A stretch of 64,000 nucleotides of DNA from Halorubrum sp. F4 (GTDB lineage: Archaea > Halobacteriota > Halobacteria > Halobacteriales > Haloferacaceae). The stretch lies in NCBI RefSeq assembly GCF_027257195.1, contig NZ_JAPDFS010000002.1:582750-646749 (forward strand), written 5' to 3'. The stretch's first letter is position 1, and the number at the start of each line of letters is the position of its first letter. The position numbers were made by a program, and so were the translations under genes. This document shows positions 34,414 to 43,253 of the stretch, piece after piece. Under the pieces are notes generated by a model that saw only the letters and a program-made list of their open reading frames with translations, had not been told where the DNA came from and did not search any database.

Positions 34414-35499
34414 TCAGAGGTCCGCCCAGTCGAGTCCGAGCTCCTGACCGAGCTCGGCGACCGGGTCGAAGTCCTCGACGGTCGCCTCCACGACGCCGCT
34501 GAACCAGAGTTCGTGGTCCGAGACCAGCTCGACCTCCCGTAACTGTTCCTCGGACAGCTCCTCTTCGTCCATCTCGAGGAGTTCCGGATCGACGTTGAGC
34601 GCCTCGGCGATGTCCGCCTGTGAGTCGTGTTCGAACGCCTCCTGCGGGGCGTCGATCATCAGCTGTCGGAGGTCGTCCTTGAGGGACTCCTCCCACGCGG
34701 CGTTGCTCACGATCGGTGCTCGCGGGATCGGATCGGAGACGGCAAGCAGCTGAAGCTCGGGGTCGCGTTCACCCGCGCCGTCGTACTCGGCGGAAACGTC
34801 GACGAAGTCCTGGGACATCTCGTCGAACTGCTCCTGGGGAACGTGTGCGGCCGTCGAGAACGCACCCGTCCCCGCGGCGGCGATCCGGTCGTCCTCGATG
34901 AGCTGTTCCCGTGCGGTCGTGTGGTCCGAAGTCCGAAGATCGAAGTCCTCCGGCGAGCCGCTCGGCGCGCTGCCGATGTCCAACCCTGCCTGTCGGAGCA
35001 TCAAGAGCGGGAACAGCGTCCCGGAGACGGAGGTCGGCGCCGCGGACGCGACGACCTCGCCCTCGAGGTCCGCTAGCGACTCGATGTCGCTGTCCGCTCG
35101 CGTCGTGATGAGCGAGAAGTACTGTTCCGCGCCGTAGGCCACTCGCATTCCGGTCACGTCGAGCTCTTCGGGGATCTGCGCGACCGCACCCGGGGAGGTG
35201 TCCGCGAAGATCCGGTCACCCTCCTCCGCACGACGGAGCTCCTGTGCCGTCCCGGAGTAACTCGCGGTCGGCTGCTCGACGATCTCCACGTCGGCTTCCG
35301 ACTCGAGGTACTCGAAGAGGGGTTGGTACTGGACCTGAATGTCGATCTCCTCTTCGGCCGGGTTCATGACCCAGGTCACTTCCGTCGCAGAGCTTCCGAT
35401 GTCACCGGTGCCGGAACACCCGGCGAGTGCGGTTACGCCGCCCGCCCCCGCTGTCTTGACAAACGTCCGCCGGTTCGCCGACCACCTGTTGTCGGACAT
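34414..35499 (-). CDS. phnD: Phosphonate-type ABC transporter substrate-binding lipoprotein PhnD
   Basis: 361 residues. Tat signal with RRTFVKTAGAGG and lipobox LAGC (Cys at about residue 28), so it is exported folded and anchored by lipid. The mature part shows the PhnD/TauT-like periplasmic-binding fold: VQYQPLFEYLESEADVEIV near 60 and LEGEVVASAAPTSVSGTLFPLLML near 155. The C-terminal 45 residues are unusually acidic. First gene of phnDCE. A TATA-like AT patch lies near 35523-35540. Confidence 0.88.
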   Translation of the reverse strand: MSDNRWSANRRTFVKTAGAGGVTALAGCSGTGDIGSSATEVTWVMNPAEEEIDIQVQYQPLFEYLESEADVEIVEQPTASYSGTAQELRRAEEGDRIFADTSPGAVAQIPEELDVTGMRVAYGAEQYFSLITTRADSDIESLADLEGEVVASAAPTSVSGTLFPLLMLRQAGLDIGSAPSGSPEDFDLRTSDHTTAREQLIEDDRIAAAGTGAFSTAAHVPQEQFDEMSQDFVDVSAEYDGAGERDPELQLLAVSDPIPRAPIVSNAAWEESLKDDLRQLMIDAPQEAFEHDSQADIAEALNVDPELLEMDEEELSEEQLREVELVSDHELWFSGVVEATVEDFDPVAELGQELGLDWADL

Positions 35500-35606
35500 A
35501 CAGGCGGGTGTTTCGCTCTCGTGACTAATCGTTTTCTATGTTTTCCACCGATATCGCCCCTGAAAACCATACTCACACGGATTCGATCCGATCGACCGAC
35601 GGACCG

Positions 35607-36266
35607 TCAGAACTCGCCGAGCCGCGACTGGCCGCCGGAGCCACCGTCGTCGTCCGAGACGATCCCGCACAGTGCGCCCGCCCGGGCGATCGTCTCGAAG
35701 AATCCCTCCCGCTGGCTCCGGTCGTACAGCGTCGCCGCCGGATGGACCGACAGCAGGACTCGCCGGGAGGTCCCGCCGATCCTGGCGTCGACGACGTCGC
35801 CCGACTCGGACGTGATCCCCACCGATCGGTCGAGGAGGTGTTCGCTCGGCACCTTTCCCAGCGTGACGATCAGTTCGGGGTCGAGCCCGCCGATCTCCGC
35901 CTCGAGATGGCCGCGACAGTTGGCCAACTCCTCGGTCGTCGGGTCGCGGTTCTCCGGGGGACGACACCGCACGCAGTTCGTGATCCGAACGTCGGCGCGC
36001 GCGAGCCCCGCGTCCCGCAACGCCTCGTCGAGGACGTCGCCGGAGCGCCCGACGAACGGCTCCCCCCGCTCGTCCTCGTTCGCGCCGGGCCCCTCGCCGA
36101 CGAGGAGCAGATCGGCGTCAGTCGGGCCGACGCCCTCGACGATCCGGCTCCGCGACTCGACCAGCGCCGGACACCGCTGGCAGGACCCCACACGCAGGTC
36201 CGCGTCGAGCGTGCCGTCCGCGTCGACGCCGCCGCCCGCAACGTTCCCGTCTCCGTCCTCGCTCAT
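35607..36266 (-). CDS. Uracil-DNA glycosylase, family 4 (Fe-S)
   Basis: 219 residues from the ATG at 36266; an ATG nine codons upstream (36293) is an alternative. The 4Fe-4S cysteines are visible as CQRCPALVESR (about 29-32) and CVRCRPPENRD plus NCRG (about 100-118). Active-site motifs are GEGPGANEDERGEPFVGRSG (about 57-76) and SVHPAATLY (about 183). It removes uracil from DNA to start base-excision repair. In motif 1 the family-4 GEAPG reads GEGPG, a small change. It precedes nothing in an obvious operon; phnD lies 107 bp downstream. Confidence 0.88.
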   Translation of the reverse strand: MSEDGDGNVAGGGVDADGTLDADLRVGSCQRCPALVESRSRIVEGVGPTDADLLLVGEGPGANEDERGEPFVGRSGDVLDEALRDAGLARADVRITNCVRCRPPENRDPTTEELANCRGHLEAEIGGLDPELIVTLGKVPSEHLLDRSVGITSESGDVVDARIGGTSRRVLLSVHPAATLYDRSQREGFFETIARAGALCGIVSDDDGGSGGQSRLGEF

Positions 36267-36315
36267 GGCCTCGACTGCGAGTGCCGGAGACATAAGTCCG
36301 AACGATCGTCGGCGG

Positions 36316-37704
36316 TCACTCCCGCCTCGTGACGACGACCGCCCGGAGGTCGTTCACGTTCGTCCCGGTCGGGCCGGTCCGGAGCAGCGCGTCGGCCTCC
36401 GCCAACAGCGGGGCCACGTCGTGCCGGGAGAGCGCGTCGCGCGCGGCCGGCGTCGAGAGCGTCGCGGCGTCCACGATCCCGCCGGCGGCGTCGCTCGCCC
36501 CGTCGATCCCGTCGGTGTCGACGCTCGCGACGACCACCCCCTCGCGTTCGAGTTCGATCCCCGCGCTCGCGACGAACTCCGCGTTCGGTCCGCCGGAGCC
36601 GGTCTCGATGGGGTCGCCGTCCGTCCCCCCCGTGAGCGTCACCGTCGTCTCCCCGCCCGTGAGCAACACCGCGGGCGGGGCGACCGGACGGCCGTCGACG
36701 ACGCACGCCTCGGCCAGCGCGGCGTGCTCCCGACCCGCGTCACGGGCCTCGCCGACCACGTCGTCCGCCAGGACGACCGCGTCGTATCCGCGGTCGGCCG
36801 CGGCAGTCGCGGCCGCGTCGAGGGCGGTCCGCGCGTTGCCGACCACGAACGTCCGGGTCCCGTCGAACGCCGGATCGCCCGCGGCCGGCGTCTCGGGACG
36901 CTCGCCGTCGGCCCCCGCACGGAGGCGATCGCGAACCGTCGCCGGCGCGTCGATCCCGTAGCGCTCCAGGGTCGCGAGCGCGTCGTCGTACGTCGACGTG
37001 TCGGGGACGGTCGGGCCGCTGCCGATCACGGCGGGGTCGTCGCCGACCACGTCGCTCACGGCGAGCGTCACGACGGTGGCAGGGGCCGCGATCCGGGCGA
37101 GCTGCCCGCCCTTGACCGCCGAGCAGTGTTTCCTGACGGCGTTGATCTCATCGATCGACGCGCCGCAGGCGAGCAGGGCGTCGGTGAGTTCACGGAGGTC
37201 GTCGACGCCGATGGGGGCGGCCGGCGCGGCGAGGAGCGCGCTCGCGCCGCCCGTGACGACCGCGAGGACGAGGTCGTCGGGGCCGGCGGCCGCCGCGACA
37301 TCGACGATGCGTCGTGCGTGCTCGACGCCACGCTCCGTCGGGAGCGGGTGGTCGCCGGGAAGGACGTCGAACGGACGTTCCTCCTCCGATTCTCCCGGCT
37401 CGTCGGCGATCACCACCCCGCCGTCGAGTCGGTCGCCGAGTCGGTCCGCGAGCGCGGCCGCCGTTCCTTCGGCGGCCTTGCCGGCCCCGACGAGCCGGAC
37501 CGTCTCGTACGCGTCGAGGTCGTACTCGCCAATCGTTCCGTCGACGCCGGCGACGCGGAGGGTCCCGCCGGCCACTGAGACGGCGTCGGCGACGACGTTC
37601 TCCGGGAGCGCGGCCTCGATCCCCGCGGCGAGGCAGTCGAGCGCGACGCCGTGAGCCGGGGTCCGGGCGATCCGCTCGCGGTCGCGGAAGGTCACGTCGG
37701 TCAT
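36316..37704 (-). CDS. Glycerate 2-kinase (GckA, MOFRL family)
   Basis: 462 residues from the ATG at 37704 (MTDVTFRDRE); the frame continues 24 codons upstream but without family-like sequence. Family landmarks: VRLVGAGKAAEGTAAALADRLG (about 65), VTGGASALLAAP (about 145), INAVRKHCSAVKGGQLARIA (about 185), VLLTGGETTVTLTG (about 350) and the C-terminal MOFRL core with DTDGIDG.SDAAGGIVD (about 400). It phosphorylates glycerate to 2-phosphoglycerate, linking non- or semi-phosphorylative sugar breakdown or serine/glycerate use to glycolysis. Fifty bp separate it from the UDG gene. Confidence 0.88.
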   Translation of the reverse strand: MTDVTFRDRERIARTPAHGVALDCLAAGIEAALPENVVADAVSVAGGTLRVAGVDGTIGEYDLDAYETVRLVGAGKAAEGTAAALADRLGDRLDGGVVIADEPGESEEERPFDVLPGDHPLPTERGVEHARRIVDVAAAAGPDDLVLAVVTGGASALLAAPAAPIGVDDLRELTDALLACGASIDEINAVRKHCSAVKGGQLARIAAPATVVTLAVSDVVGDDPAVIGSGPTVPDTSTYDDALATLERYGIDAPATVRDRLRAGADGERPETPAAGDPAFDGTRTFVVGNARTALDAAATAAADRGYDAVVLADDVVGEARDAGREHAALAEACVVDGRPVAPPAVLLTGGETTVTLTGGTDGDPIETGSGGPNAEFVASAGIELEREGVVVASVDTDGIDGASDAAGGIVDAATLSTPAARDALSRHDVAPLLAEADALLRTGPTGTNVNDLRAVVVTRRE

Positions 37705-37868
37705 GCCGAAGGCGTGATCGGCGGGACACAAATAGCCGTACATTGGTCGGACGGCTCGCCGGATGGACGTGAACACGACCGAATCCGCCGATCCACACGT
37801 CTCTCCTTCCGGACCTCAGCGGTGTCCGGACCCGACACGTTATGTGCTAACAGCCGAACATAGGGTAG

Positions 37869-39482
37869 ATGGAGGACCCGCCACCGACCCCTTCCGAAGG
37901 AACACCCGCCGACCGCGACGAGGGGAGCGACGCCCCCGACCGGGAGACGGTCGTCCGCCGGGCGTTGGGCGGGGCCGTCGTCGGCGCGGCGTGGCTCGCG
38001 GGGCTGTTCGCCGCCGCGCCGCTCGTCGGCGGGTTCGGGATCGAGCCGGTCGCCGAGGCGGTCATCGCCGTCTCGCCCGGCTGGCTCTCGACGATCGCGA
38101 TCGATCTGCTCGGGTTCTACGCGACGCCGACGCTCGTGGCCGCCCTGGTCGTCGGGGGCGTCGCCGCGAGCGCGGCCGTCGGGGTCCTGGTCCCGATCGC
38201 GGTCGAACGGGCGGGGAAGCCGTCGATCGGGGAGCGACTCCGGGCGAGGACCGGCACCGCGGTCGCGGCGGTCGCCGTCCTCGCGACCGTACCGCTACTG
38301 CTCGCCGCCGGGGCGACACCCTCGGGCGGTTTCGTCGTCGGGACCCTCGTCGCTGTCGGACCGCCGGCGCTCGTCGCCCGCGGACTCCCACGGACCGACC
38401 GACTCCGGGGGCGCCGTGGGTTCCTCCGGCGCGTCGGCGGGCTGTCGGTCGCCGGGGGCGTCCCGCTCGCTGGGCTCCGATTGGTGTTCGACCGGCTGGG
38501 CGGGCCGGAGGAAAGCGAGCGCGTGGGCGCGCCGCTGGAGCGATCGGTCTCGCCCCCGACGGGGGATCCCGCGTTCGACTTCGGCGGGATGCCGCCGGCG
38601 GTCACCTCGCCGGCCGAGCACTACGTCGTCGACGTCAACGTGAACCCGCCGATACTCGACCCCGAGGCGTGGAGCCTCGACGTCGACGGCGCGGTCGCGG
38701 AGCCGTACTCGCTCGCGTACGACGACCTCGTGGGACACGAGGATCGCCTCGAGCAGACGACGACGATGGTGTGCATCTCCAACGAGGTCGGCGGCGACCT
38801 GATCGGGACGGCCCACTGGACGGGGGTCCAGCTGTCCGACCTCGTGGCGGCGGCGGGGCCCGCGGAGGGCGCGGTCGACGTGGTCACGCACGCGGCCGAC
38901 GGGTACAGCGAGGCGATCCCGATGGGGATCGTCGAACGGGAGGACGTCCTGATCGTCTACGGGATGGGCGAGCGAACGCTGGAGACGGAGCACGGGTTCC
39001 CGGCCAGACTGCTCGTCCCCGGCCGGTACGGGATGAAGATGACGAAGTGGATAGAGCGGATCGAGGTCTCGGGCGTCGACCACGAGGCCTACTGGGAGGA
39101 CCGCGGCTGGGACGAGGAGGCGGTCGCCAACACGATGTCGTACGTCCGGACCGGAAAGCGCGACGGCGACCGGATCGTCGTGGGCGGCGTCGCCTTCGGC
39201 GGGTTGGAGACCGGGATCGAGGAACTGGCGGGCGTCGAGGTCAGCGTCGACGGCGGGGAGACGTGGAACGAGGGTGAACTGGAGGAGCCGATCGCCCCGC
39301 ACGCGTGGCGCCGCTGGCGGTACGCGTTCGACGCACCCGACCGGAGCGAGTTCGACGTCATCGTCCGCGCGGTCCGGCGCGACGGGACGGTCCAGACCGA
39401 GGAACGGACGGGACCGCGCCCGGGCGGGTCGACGGGGTGGCACCGGACGACCGTCGAGGTCGAACCGAACTCAGGGGGGTAA
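37869..39482 (+). CDS. Molybdopterin-dependent oxidoreductase fused to a four-helix membrane domain
   Basis: 537 residues. Residues 1-175 hold about four hydrophobic helices with no histidine, so no b-heme ligands like those of YedZ. A twin-arginine-like RRGFLRRVGG near 180-190 precedes another hydrophobic stretch. The sulfite-oxidase/MsrP-type domain (about 230-460) has the Mo-ligand Cys in TTMVCISNEVGG (about 302), and LTVHAADGYSE-like VTHAADGYSEAIPM near 340, LLVPGRYGMKMTKWIERI near 380; a dimerisation-like beta domain closes the chain. It probably reduces or oxidises a small S or N substrate outside the membrane. TATA-like CGTTATGTGC at 37838-37847. Confidence 0.83.
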   Translation: MEDPPPTPSEGTPADRDEGSDAPDRETVVRRALGGAVVGAAWLAGLFAAAPLVGGFGIEPVAEAVIAVSPGWLSTIAIDLLGFYATPTLVAALVVGGVAASAAVGVLVPIAVERAGKPSIGERLRARTGTAVAAVAVLATVPLLLAAGATPSGGFVVGTLVAVGPPALVARGLPRTDRLRGRRGFLRRVGGLSVAGGVPLAGLRLVFDRLGGPEESERVGAPLERSVSPPTGDPAFDFGGMPPAVTSPAEHYVVDVNVNPPILDPEAWSLDVDGAVAEPYSLAYDDLVGHEDRLEQTTTMVCISNEVGGDLIGTAHWTGVQLSDLVAAAGPAEGAVDVVTHAADGYSEAIPMGIVEREDVLIVYGMGERTLETEHGFPARLLVPGRYGMKMTKWIERIEVSGVDHEAYWEDRGWDEEAVANTMSYVRTGKRDGDRIVVGGVAFGGLETGIEELAGVEVSVDGGETWNEGELEEPIAPHAWRRWRYAFDAPDRSEFDVIVRAVRRDGTVQTEERTGPRPGGSTGWHRTTVEVEPNSGG

Positions 39483-40079
39483 CGAGTCGTCCGGGATCGC
39501 CTCCCGGTGGGCGCTGGCCGCGATCGACGCGACCCGGAGGGGTTCGGGCCGGCGAAACCCCTCGCGAACGAGGGATCGAACGATCGCGGCGGCGCGGTCG
39601 TCGTCGATGCCGACGGCGCGAACGAAGAGGGGAGCCGCCGAGCCGGACTCCGGATCCGCCGCCCCGGAGTCGTCGAGCGGGACCCGCCGCCGGGGCGGCA
39701 ACGACCGATAGACGGCCAGCCGCTCGGCGAGGTCCTCGCCGTCGAACGCCCCGTGGAGCGCGGGCTCGAGTCCTGGACTCGCCTCGTAGCTCACCGCGGA
39801 AACGGGACGGTCGAGTTCCTCGTGGAGCCGGCAGAGGTCGACGAGGTTGAACCAAGCGGGCGCGACGCCGGCGAGACAGAGGTGTCGGACGTCCTCGCGA
39901 CCCGACTCGGCGACGAGGTCGACGATGGCGTCGGTGGCGTCGCTGCCGCCGACGGTACACGCCCCGTAAGCCAATCCGTCGAGAGCGTCGTCGGACCTGA
40001 GAATCGCGCCGGCGATCCGACTCACGCGGTCCCCGTCGGAGAAGGCGACGCCGAGCGTCCGGCTCGGTAGGTCACTCAC
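39471..40079 (-). CDS. DUF99 (UPF0215) protein, endonuclease V-like fold
   Basis: 202 residues. Hallmarks of DUF99: LGVAFSDG near the start, TVGGSDATDAIVDLV (about 42), VRHLCLAGVAPAWFNLVDLCRLHEEL (about 63-88) and RPVSAVSYEAS. The family shares an RNase-H-like fold with endonuclease V; catalysis has not been shown to my knowledge. The 3' end overlaps the end of the convergent molybdopterin gene by 12 bp. Start ATG at 40079. Confidence 0.82.
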   Translation of the reverse strand: MSDLPSRTLGVAFSDGDRVSRIAGAILRSDDALDGLAYGACTVGGSDATDAIVDLVAESGREDVRHLCLAGVAPAWFNLVDLCRLHEELDRPVSAVSYEASPGLEPALHGAFDGEDLAERLAVYRSLPPRRRVPLDDSGAADPESGSAAPLFVRAVGIDDDRAAAIVRSLVREGFRRPEPLRVASIAASAHREAIPDDSLPP

Positions 40080-40097
40080 GACGCTGCGGACTCGCCG

Positions 40098-40280
40098 TCA
40101 CGTCTCCTCGGATTTGATCTCCTTGAGCCGGTCGAGCAGCTCGTCGTTCGACGCGCCGGGCTCGTACTCGACGGACCCGTCGTGGGTCTCCTGGGCGGCT
40201 TGGACCCCGTCGTCGTCGTCGAAGTCCGCGTCCAGGTCCTGATTCTCCTGTTCGGATTCGTCGTAGCTCCCGAAGCCCAT
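40098..40280 (-). CDS. DUF5786-like small acidic protein
   Basis: 60 residues, MGFGSYDESEQENQ at the start, then an Asp-run and a C-terminal helix NDELLDRLKEIK. This is the style of the haloarchaeal DUF5786 family, short, very acidic and almost universal in the class, with unknown function. A strong TATA-like box 26-35 nt upstream suggests efficient leaderless expression. It ends 18 bp before the DUF99 gene starts and may be co-transcribed with it. Confidence 0.85.
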   Translation of the reverse strand: MGFGSYDESEQENQDLDADFDDDDGVQAAQETHDGSVEYEPGASNDELLDRLKEIKSEET

Positions 40281-40305
40281 TGTACATGGATGTAGAATAC
40301 CGTAG

Positions 40306-40315
40306 CGTATAAATC
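40306..40315 (-). promoter_or_regulatory. TATA-like box of the DUF5786 gene
   Basis: On the minus strand GATTTATACG, at the expected distance before the ATG at 40280. Confidence 0.55.
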
Positions 40316-40410
40316 CCGGGGCGGGTTAGGCTCAAGGCTATCGCTCCAGAGAGGTTCACCGGTCGCCGTCGGCGCACACGTTTTTGTCCGACGGGACGGG
40401 TACTGTGTAC

Positions 40411-41037
40411 ATGGAGCCGATCACCGTCACCGCCGACGCCGAGGCGTTCACCTGTAACGCGTACCTGGTTCCCGGGGAGGCTACTACCCTCGTCGACGCG
40501 GGGACCATGCCGGGAGTCACCGACGTCATCGCCGAGCACGTCGACGAGCTCGATCGCGTCGTGCTCACGCACCAACACCACGACCACGTCGGCGAGCTAG
40601 ACGCCGTCCTCGACCGGTTCGAGCCACGACTGCTCGCGGCCGCCGACCACCCGCGCCGAGACGTGGCGATCCGCGACGGCGACGAGGTGCTCGTCGGAAG
40701 CGAGCCGTGTACGGTCGTGGAGACGCCCGGCCACGCCGACGACCACGTCTCGCTGGTGGGCGAGGAGCGCGTCTACACCGGCGACGCGGTCGTCTACAAC
40801 GACGGCGCGTTCGAGGACGGCTCGTTCGGCCGGACCGACATGGCCGGCCAGTCGCGCGAGCGCCTGATCGAGAGCCTCCACGCGCTGCTCGACCGGCTCC
40901 CCGACTCGGTCGAGGCGATGTACCCGGGTCACGGCGACCCCTATCGAGCGAGCGAGGGGTCGGACACGGTCCGAGAGGTGATCGAACGCGCGACCGAGCG
41001 GGCCGAGCGACGCGAGCCGAAGTACCCGGACGAGTAG
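40411..41037 (+). CDS. Metallo-beta-lactamase-fold hydrolase
   Basis: 208 residues from the ATG at 40411; the 27 nt before it contain no better start and a TATA-like GTTTTTGTCC sits about 27 nt upstream. Zinc motifs: LTHQHHDHVGEL (HxHxDH, about 53-58), the third His in ETPGHADDH (about 110), the bridging Asp in YTGDAVV (about 129), and the last His in MYPGHGDPY (about 172). It is of the glyoxalase-II-like hydroxyacylglutathione hydrolase branch; in haloarchaea the true substrate is unknown. Confidence 0.87.
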   Translation: MEPITVTADAEAFTCNAYLVPGEATTLVDAGTMPGVTDVIAEHVDELDRVVLTHQHHDHVGELDAVLDRFEPRLLAAADHPRRDVAIRDGDEVLVGSEPCTVVETPGHADDHVSLVGEERVYTGDAVVYNDGAFEDGSFGRTDMAGQSRERLIESLHALLDRLPDSVEAMYPGHGDPYRASEGSDTVREVIERATERAERREPKYPDE

Positions 41038-41086
41038 CGGCTTTGCGGCACGCGTTCTTAAGTGTCACACGGACGAACCGGTGGAC

Positions 41087-42598
41087 ATGGACCTGTCGAC
41101 GGCGGTCACCGCTACCGTTTCGACCCTCCGACGGCGACCGGCGGATCTCCTCCCGTTCTACTTCCTCGGAACGGCCGTCCCCGTCATCGCCCGCACCGCC
41201 CTCCTCCTCGCGCTCGCCGGCGCGTACCTCCACGCCGAACTCACGGGCGGGATCGACGCCGTCCGGGACGCGCTCGCGGAGGCCGACCTGACGCCGCCGA
41301 ACCTCGAAGACCCGGAGGCCGTGGAGCGGTGGGCCGAGGGGCTGGTCCCCGCGTTCGAACCGCTCGTCTCGCCGACCGCGGTCGCGATCGTCGTCGCGGG
41401 AGTGGCCACGGCCGTCCTGATCTCGGTTCTCGCGTACGCGGCGGTTTCGGCCGGCCAGATGAGCGCCGTGGCCGCCAGACTCCGGAGCAAGCGGGGGTTA
41501 ACCGTGGGGATCGCCGGCGTCCGGGATCGCTGGCTGACGTTCCTCGGACTGTACGTCGCGGAACTCCTGTTGTGGCTGGGCGTGGTCCTGCTCACGAGCG
41601 TCGCCGTCGGCGTCGCCGCGCTCGTCGGCGGCCCGCTGGTCGGGGCCGTCGTCGGGCTCGGGGCGCTCCTGGTCGGCGGCGCGGCGCTGGCGCTCGTCCG
41701 GATCGTCTTCGCGTTCGCCCCCGCGGCGATCGTCGTCGACGACGCCGGCGTGTTCGGCGCGGTCGAGGGCGCGGGCGGGTTCGTCCGCTCGAACCCGGTC
41801 GACGCCATCGCCTACCTCGTCGTCGCCGTCGGCGTCCTCGTCGCGATCTCCTCGGCCGCGTCCGCCCTGGCGTTCCTCGGCGGCGGCGCGGTCGTCGCGC
41901 TCGCCAGCGCGGTCGTCGCCGCGCCGGCGCTCGACCTCCTGAAGACCGTCCTCTACGGCGACCACCGCGGCGCGGTCGATCCCGTCGACCCGCCGGAGGC
42001 GAGCGTCCGTGCGCAGTTCACCGGCGGAGTCCGTCGCAGCATGGCCGAGACGCGCGTCTTCGTCCGGCGGACGCCGGGCACCCACCTGCTCGTCGTCGCC
42101 GTCGGCGTCGCGGGCGGCGTCGCGGGCTGGATGCTCGCCGAGCCGTTCGTCGGGGTCGTCCCGACCTCGATCGAGGCGCGGCTCGCGGGGCATCTCCCGC
42201 CGGCCGCCGCCCTCGAGTTCTTCGGGAACAACTGGACGGTGACGATCGCCACGGCGTTCGGCGGGATCGCGCTCGTCCTCCCCGCGCTCTCCTCGATCGC
42301 GTTCAACGGCCTCGCGCTCGGCGCGGTCGCCGCGCTGGAGGGGAACCTCCCCGCGCTCGTCGCGTTCGTGATCCCGCACGGGCTCCTCGAGATCCCGGCG
42401 ATCGTCGTCTCGGGCGCGCTCGGGGTCCGGCTGGGCGTCGTCGCCTGGCGGGCGTTTCGGGGGCGGCTGAGCCGCGTCGGGTTCGCGGACGCGGTCGAGA
42501 ACGCGTTCTGGGTGACCGTCGGGATCGGCGTCGTCCTCGCGGTCGCCGCCCTCATCGAGGGCTTCTTCAGCCCGTACTACTGGCGTCCGTTCCTCTAG
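41087..42598 (+). CDS. SpoIIM-like (stage II sporulation protein M family) integral membrane protein
   Basis: 503 residues from ATG 41087 (GTG at 41081 also possible); a TATA-like TTCTTAAGTG at 41054-41063 fits either. About 11 hydrophobic helices. The C-terminal 180 residues have the SpoIIM/DUF95 text: FFGNNWTVTIATAFGGIALVLPAL, FNGLALGAVAALEG, and AFVIPHGLLEIPAIVVSGALG with the conserved PHG..E motif (about residue 437). The N-terminal half is a separate YciC-like six-helix region with an SVAVG-rich core. Members are found in archaea without sporulation; role unknown, possibly membrane organisation. Confidence 0.8.
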   Translation: MDLSTAVTATVSTLRRRPADLLPFYFLGTAVPVIARTALLLALAGAYLHAELTGGIDAVRDALAEADLTPPNLEDPEAVERWAEGLVPAFEPLVSPTAVAIVVAGVATAVLISVLAYAAVSAGQMSAVAARLRSKRGLTVGIAGVRDRWLTFLGLYVAELLLWLGVVLLTSVAVGVAALVGGPLVGAVVGLGALLVGGAALALVRIVFAFAPAAIVVDDAGVFGAVEGAGGFVRSNPVDAIAYLVVAVGVLVAISSAASALAFLGGGAVVALASAVVAAPALDLLKTVLYGDHRGAVDPVDPPEASVRAQFTGGVRRSMAETRVFVRRTPGTHLLVVAVGVAGGVAGWMLAEPFVGVVPTSIEARLAGHLPPAAALEFFGNNWTVTIATAFGGIALVLPALSSIAFNGLALGAVAALEGNLPALVAFVIPHGLLEIPAIVVSGALGVRLGVVAWRAFRGRLSRVGFADAVENAFWVTVGIGVVLAVAALIEGFFSPYYWRPFL

Positions 42599-42691
42599 AC
42601 CGCCCTGCGATCGACTCTCCATCCGAGACACGCTCCGTCTCGCGACGGCCGACCACACGTTCAAGTCGGTCGAGCGCGAATCCTGACCCGT

Positions 42692-43132
42692 ATGACCCGA
42701 CGCGATCCCTTCAGCGACATCGAGGAGCTGTTCGAGCGCATGGACCGCGAACTCGGGAAGCTCGGAGCGGGTCTGGACGTCCCCGCCTCCTCGAACGTCT
42801 CCGTCGATCTGATCGAGACCGACGAGGAACTGACCGTGCTCGCCGACCTCCCGGGGTTCGACGACGACGAGATCAGCGTGGAGCTCAGAGACGAGACGCT
42901 CACCGTCGCGGCGACGCCGAGCGGTGCGGAGGAGGACGACGTCGACGAGGCCGACGACGATCGATACCACCTCCGCGAGCGACGTCACGGGGCGATCTCC
43001 CGGCGGATCCCGTTGCCGGCGGCGGTCGAGCCGGACGCCGCGACCGCCGCGTACGACGCCGGCGTGCTCACGGTCACCCTACCGAAGCGGTCCGCGTCGG
43101 AAGAGAGCGGTCACCGTATCGACGTCAGCTGA
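42692..43132 (+). CDS. hsp20: Small heat-shock protein Hsp20 (first of tandem pair)
   Basis: 146 residues. N-terminal RRDPFSDIEELFERMDREL, then the alpha-crystallin domain: VSVDLIETDEELTVLADLPGFDDDEISVELRDETLTVAA (about 35-75), a DDVDEADDDRY insertion, and RRIPLPAAVEPDAATAAYDAGVLTVTLPK (A-x-x-x-n-G-V-L, about 105-133). Dodecameric or larger ATP-independent holdases. Followed 121 bp later by a second Hsp20; TATA-like GTTCAAGT about 27 nt upstream at 42659-42666. Confidence 0.9.
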   Translation: MTRRDPFSDIEELFERMDRELGKLGAGLDVPASSNVSVDLIETDEELTVLADLPGFDDDEISVELRDETLTVAATPSGAEEDDVDEADDDRYHLRERRHGAISRRIPLPAAVEPDAATAAYDAGVLTVTLPKRSASEESGHRIDVS

Positions 43133-43214
43133 CAGAGGTTCCGACCGAGGTTCCGACCGGTTTCCGACCGAGATCGGAACGTAGCACGCCTGGCGCTAGC
43201 AACCGTCCATCGCC

Positions 43215-43224
43215 GTTTAATACC
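43215..43224 (+). promoter_or_regulatory. TATA-like box of the second Hsp20 gene
   Basis: GTTTAATACC, 30-39 nt before the ATG at 43254. So the second Hsp20 has its own promoter. Confidence 0.45.
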
Positions 43225-43253
43225 TCAGCGCGCCTTTCAGAGGGTGATCAGCA

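Noticed and set aside
35323-37578. 751-codon plus-strand frame
   Set aside because: Antisense to the phnD end, uracil-DNA glycosylase and glycerate kinase genes.
41498-42988. 496-codon minus-strand frame rich in Glu, Arg and Asp
   Set aside because: Complement of the SpoIIM-like gene and the first Hsp20 gene.
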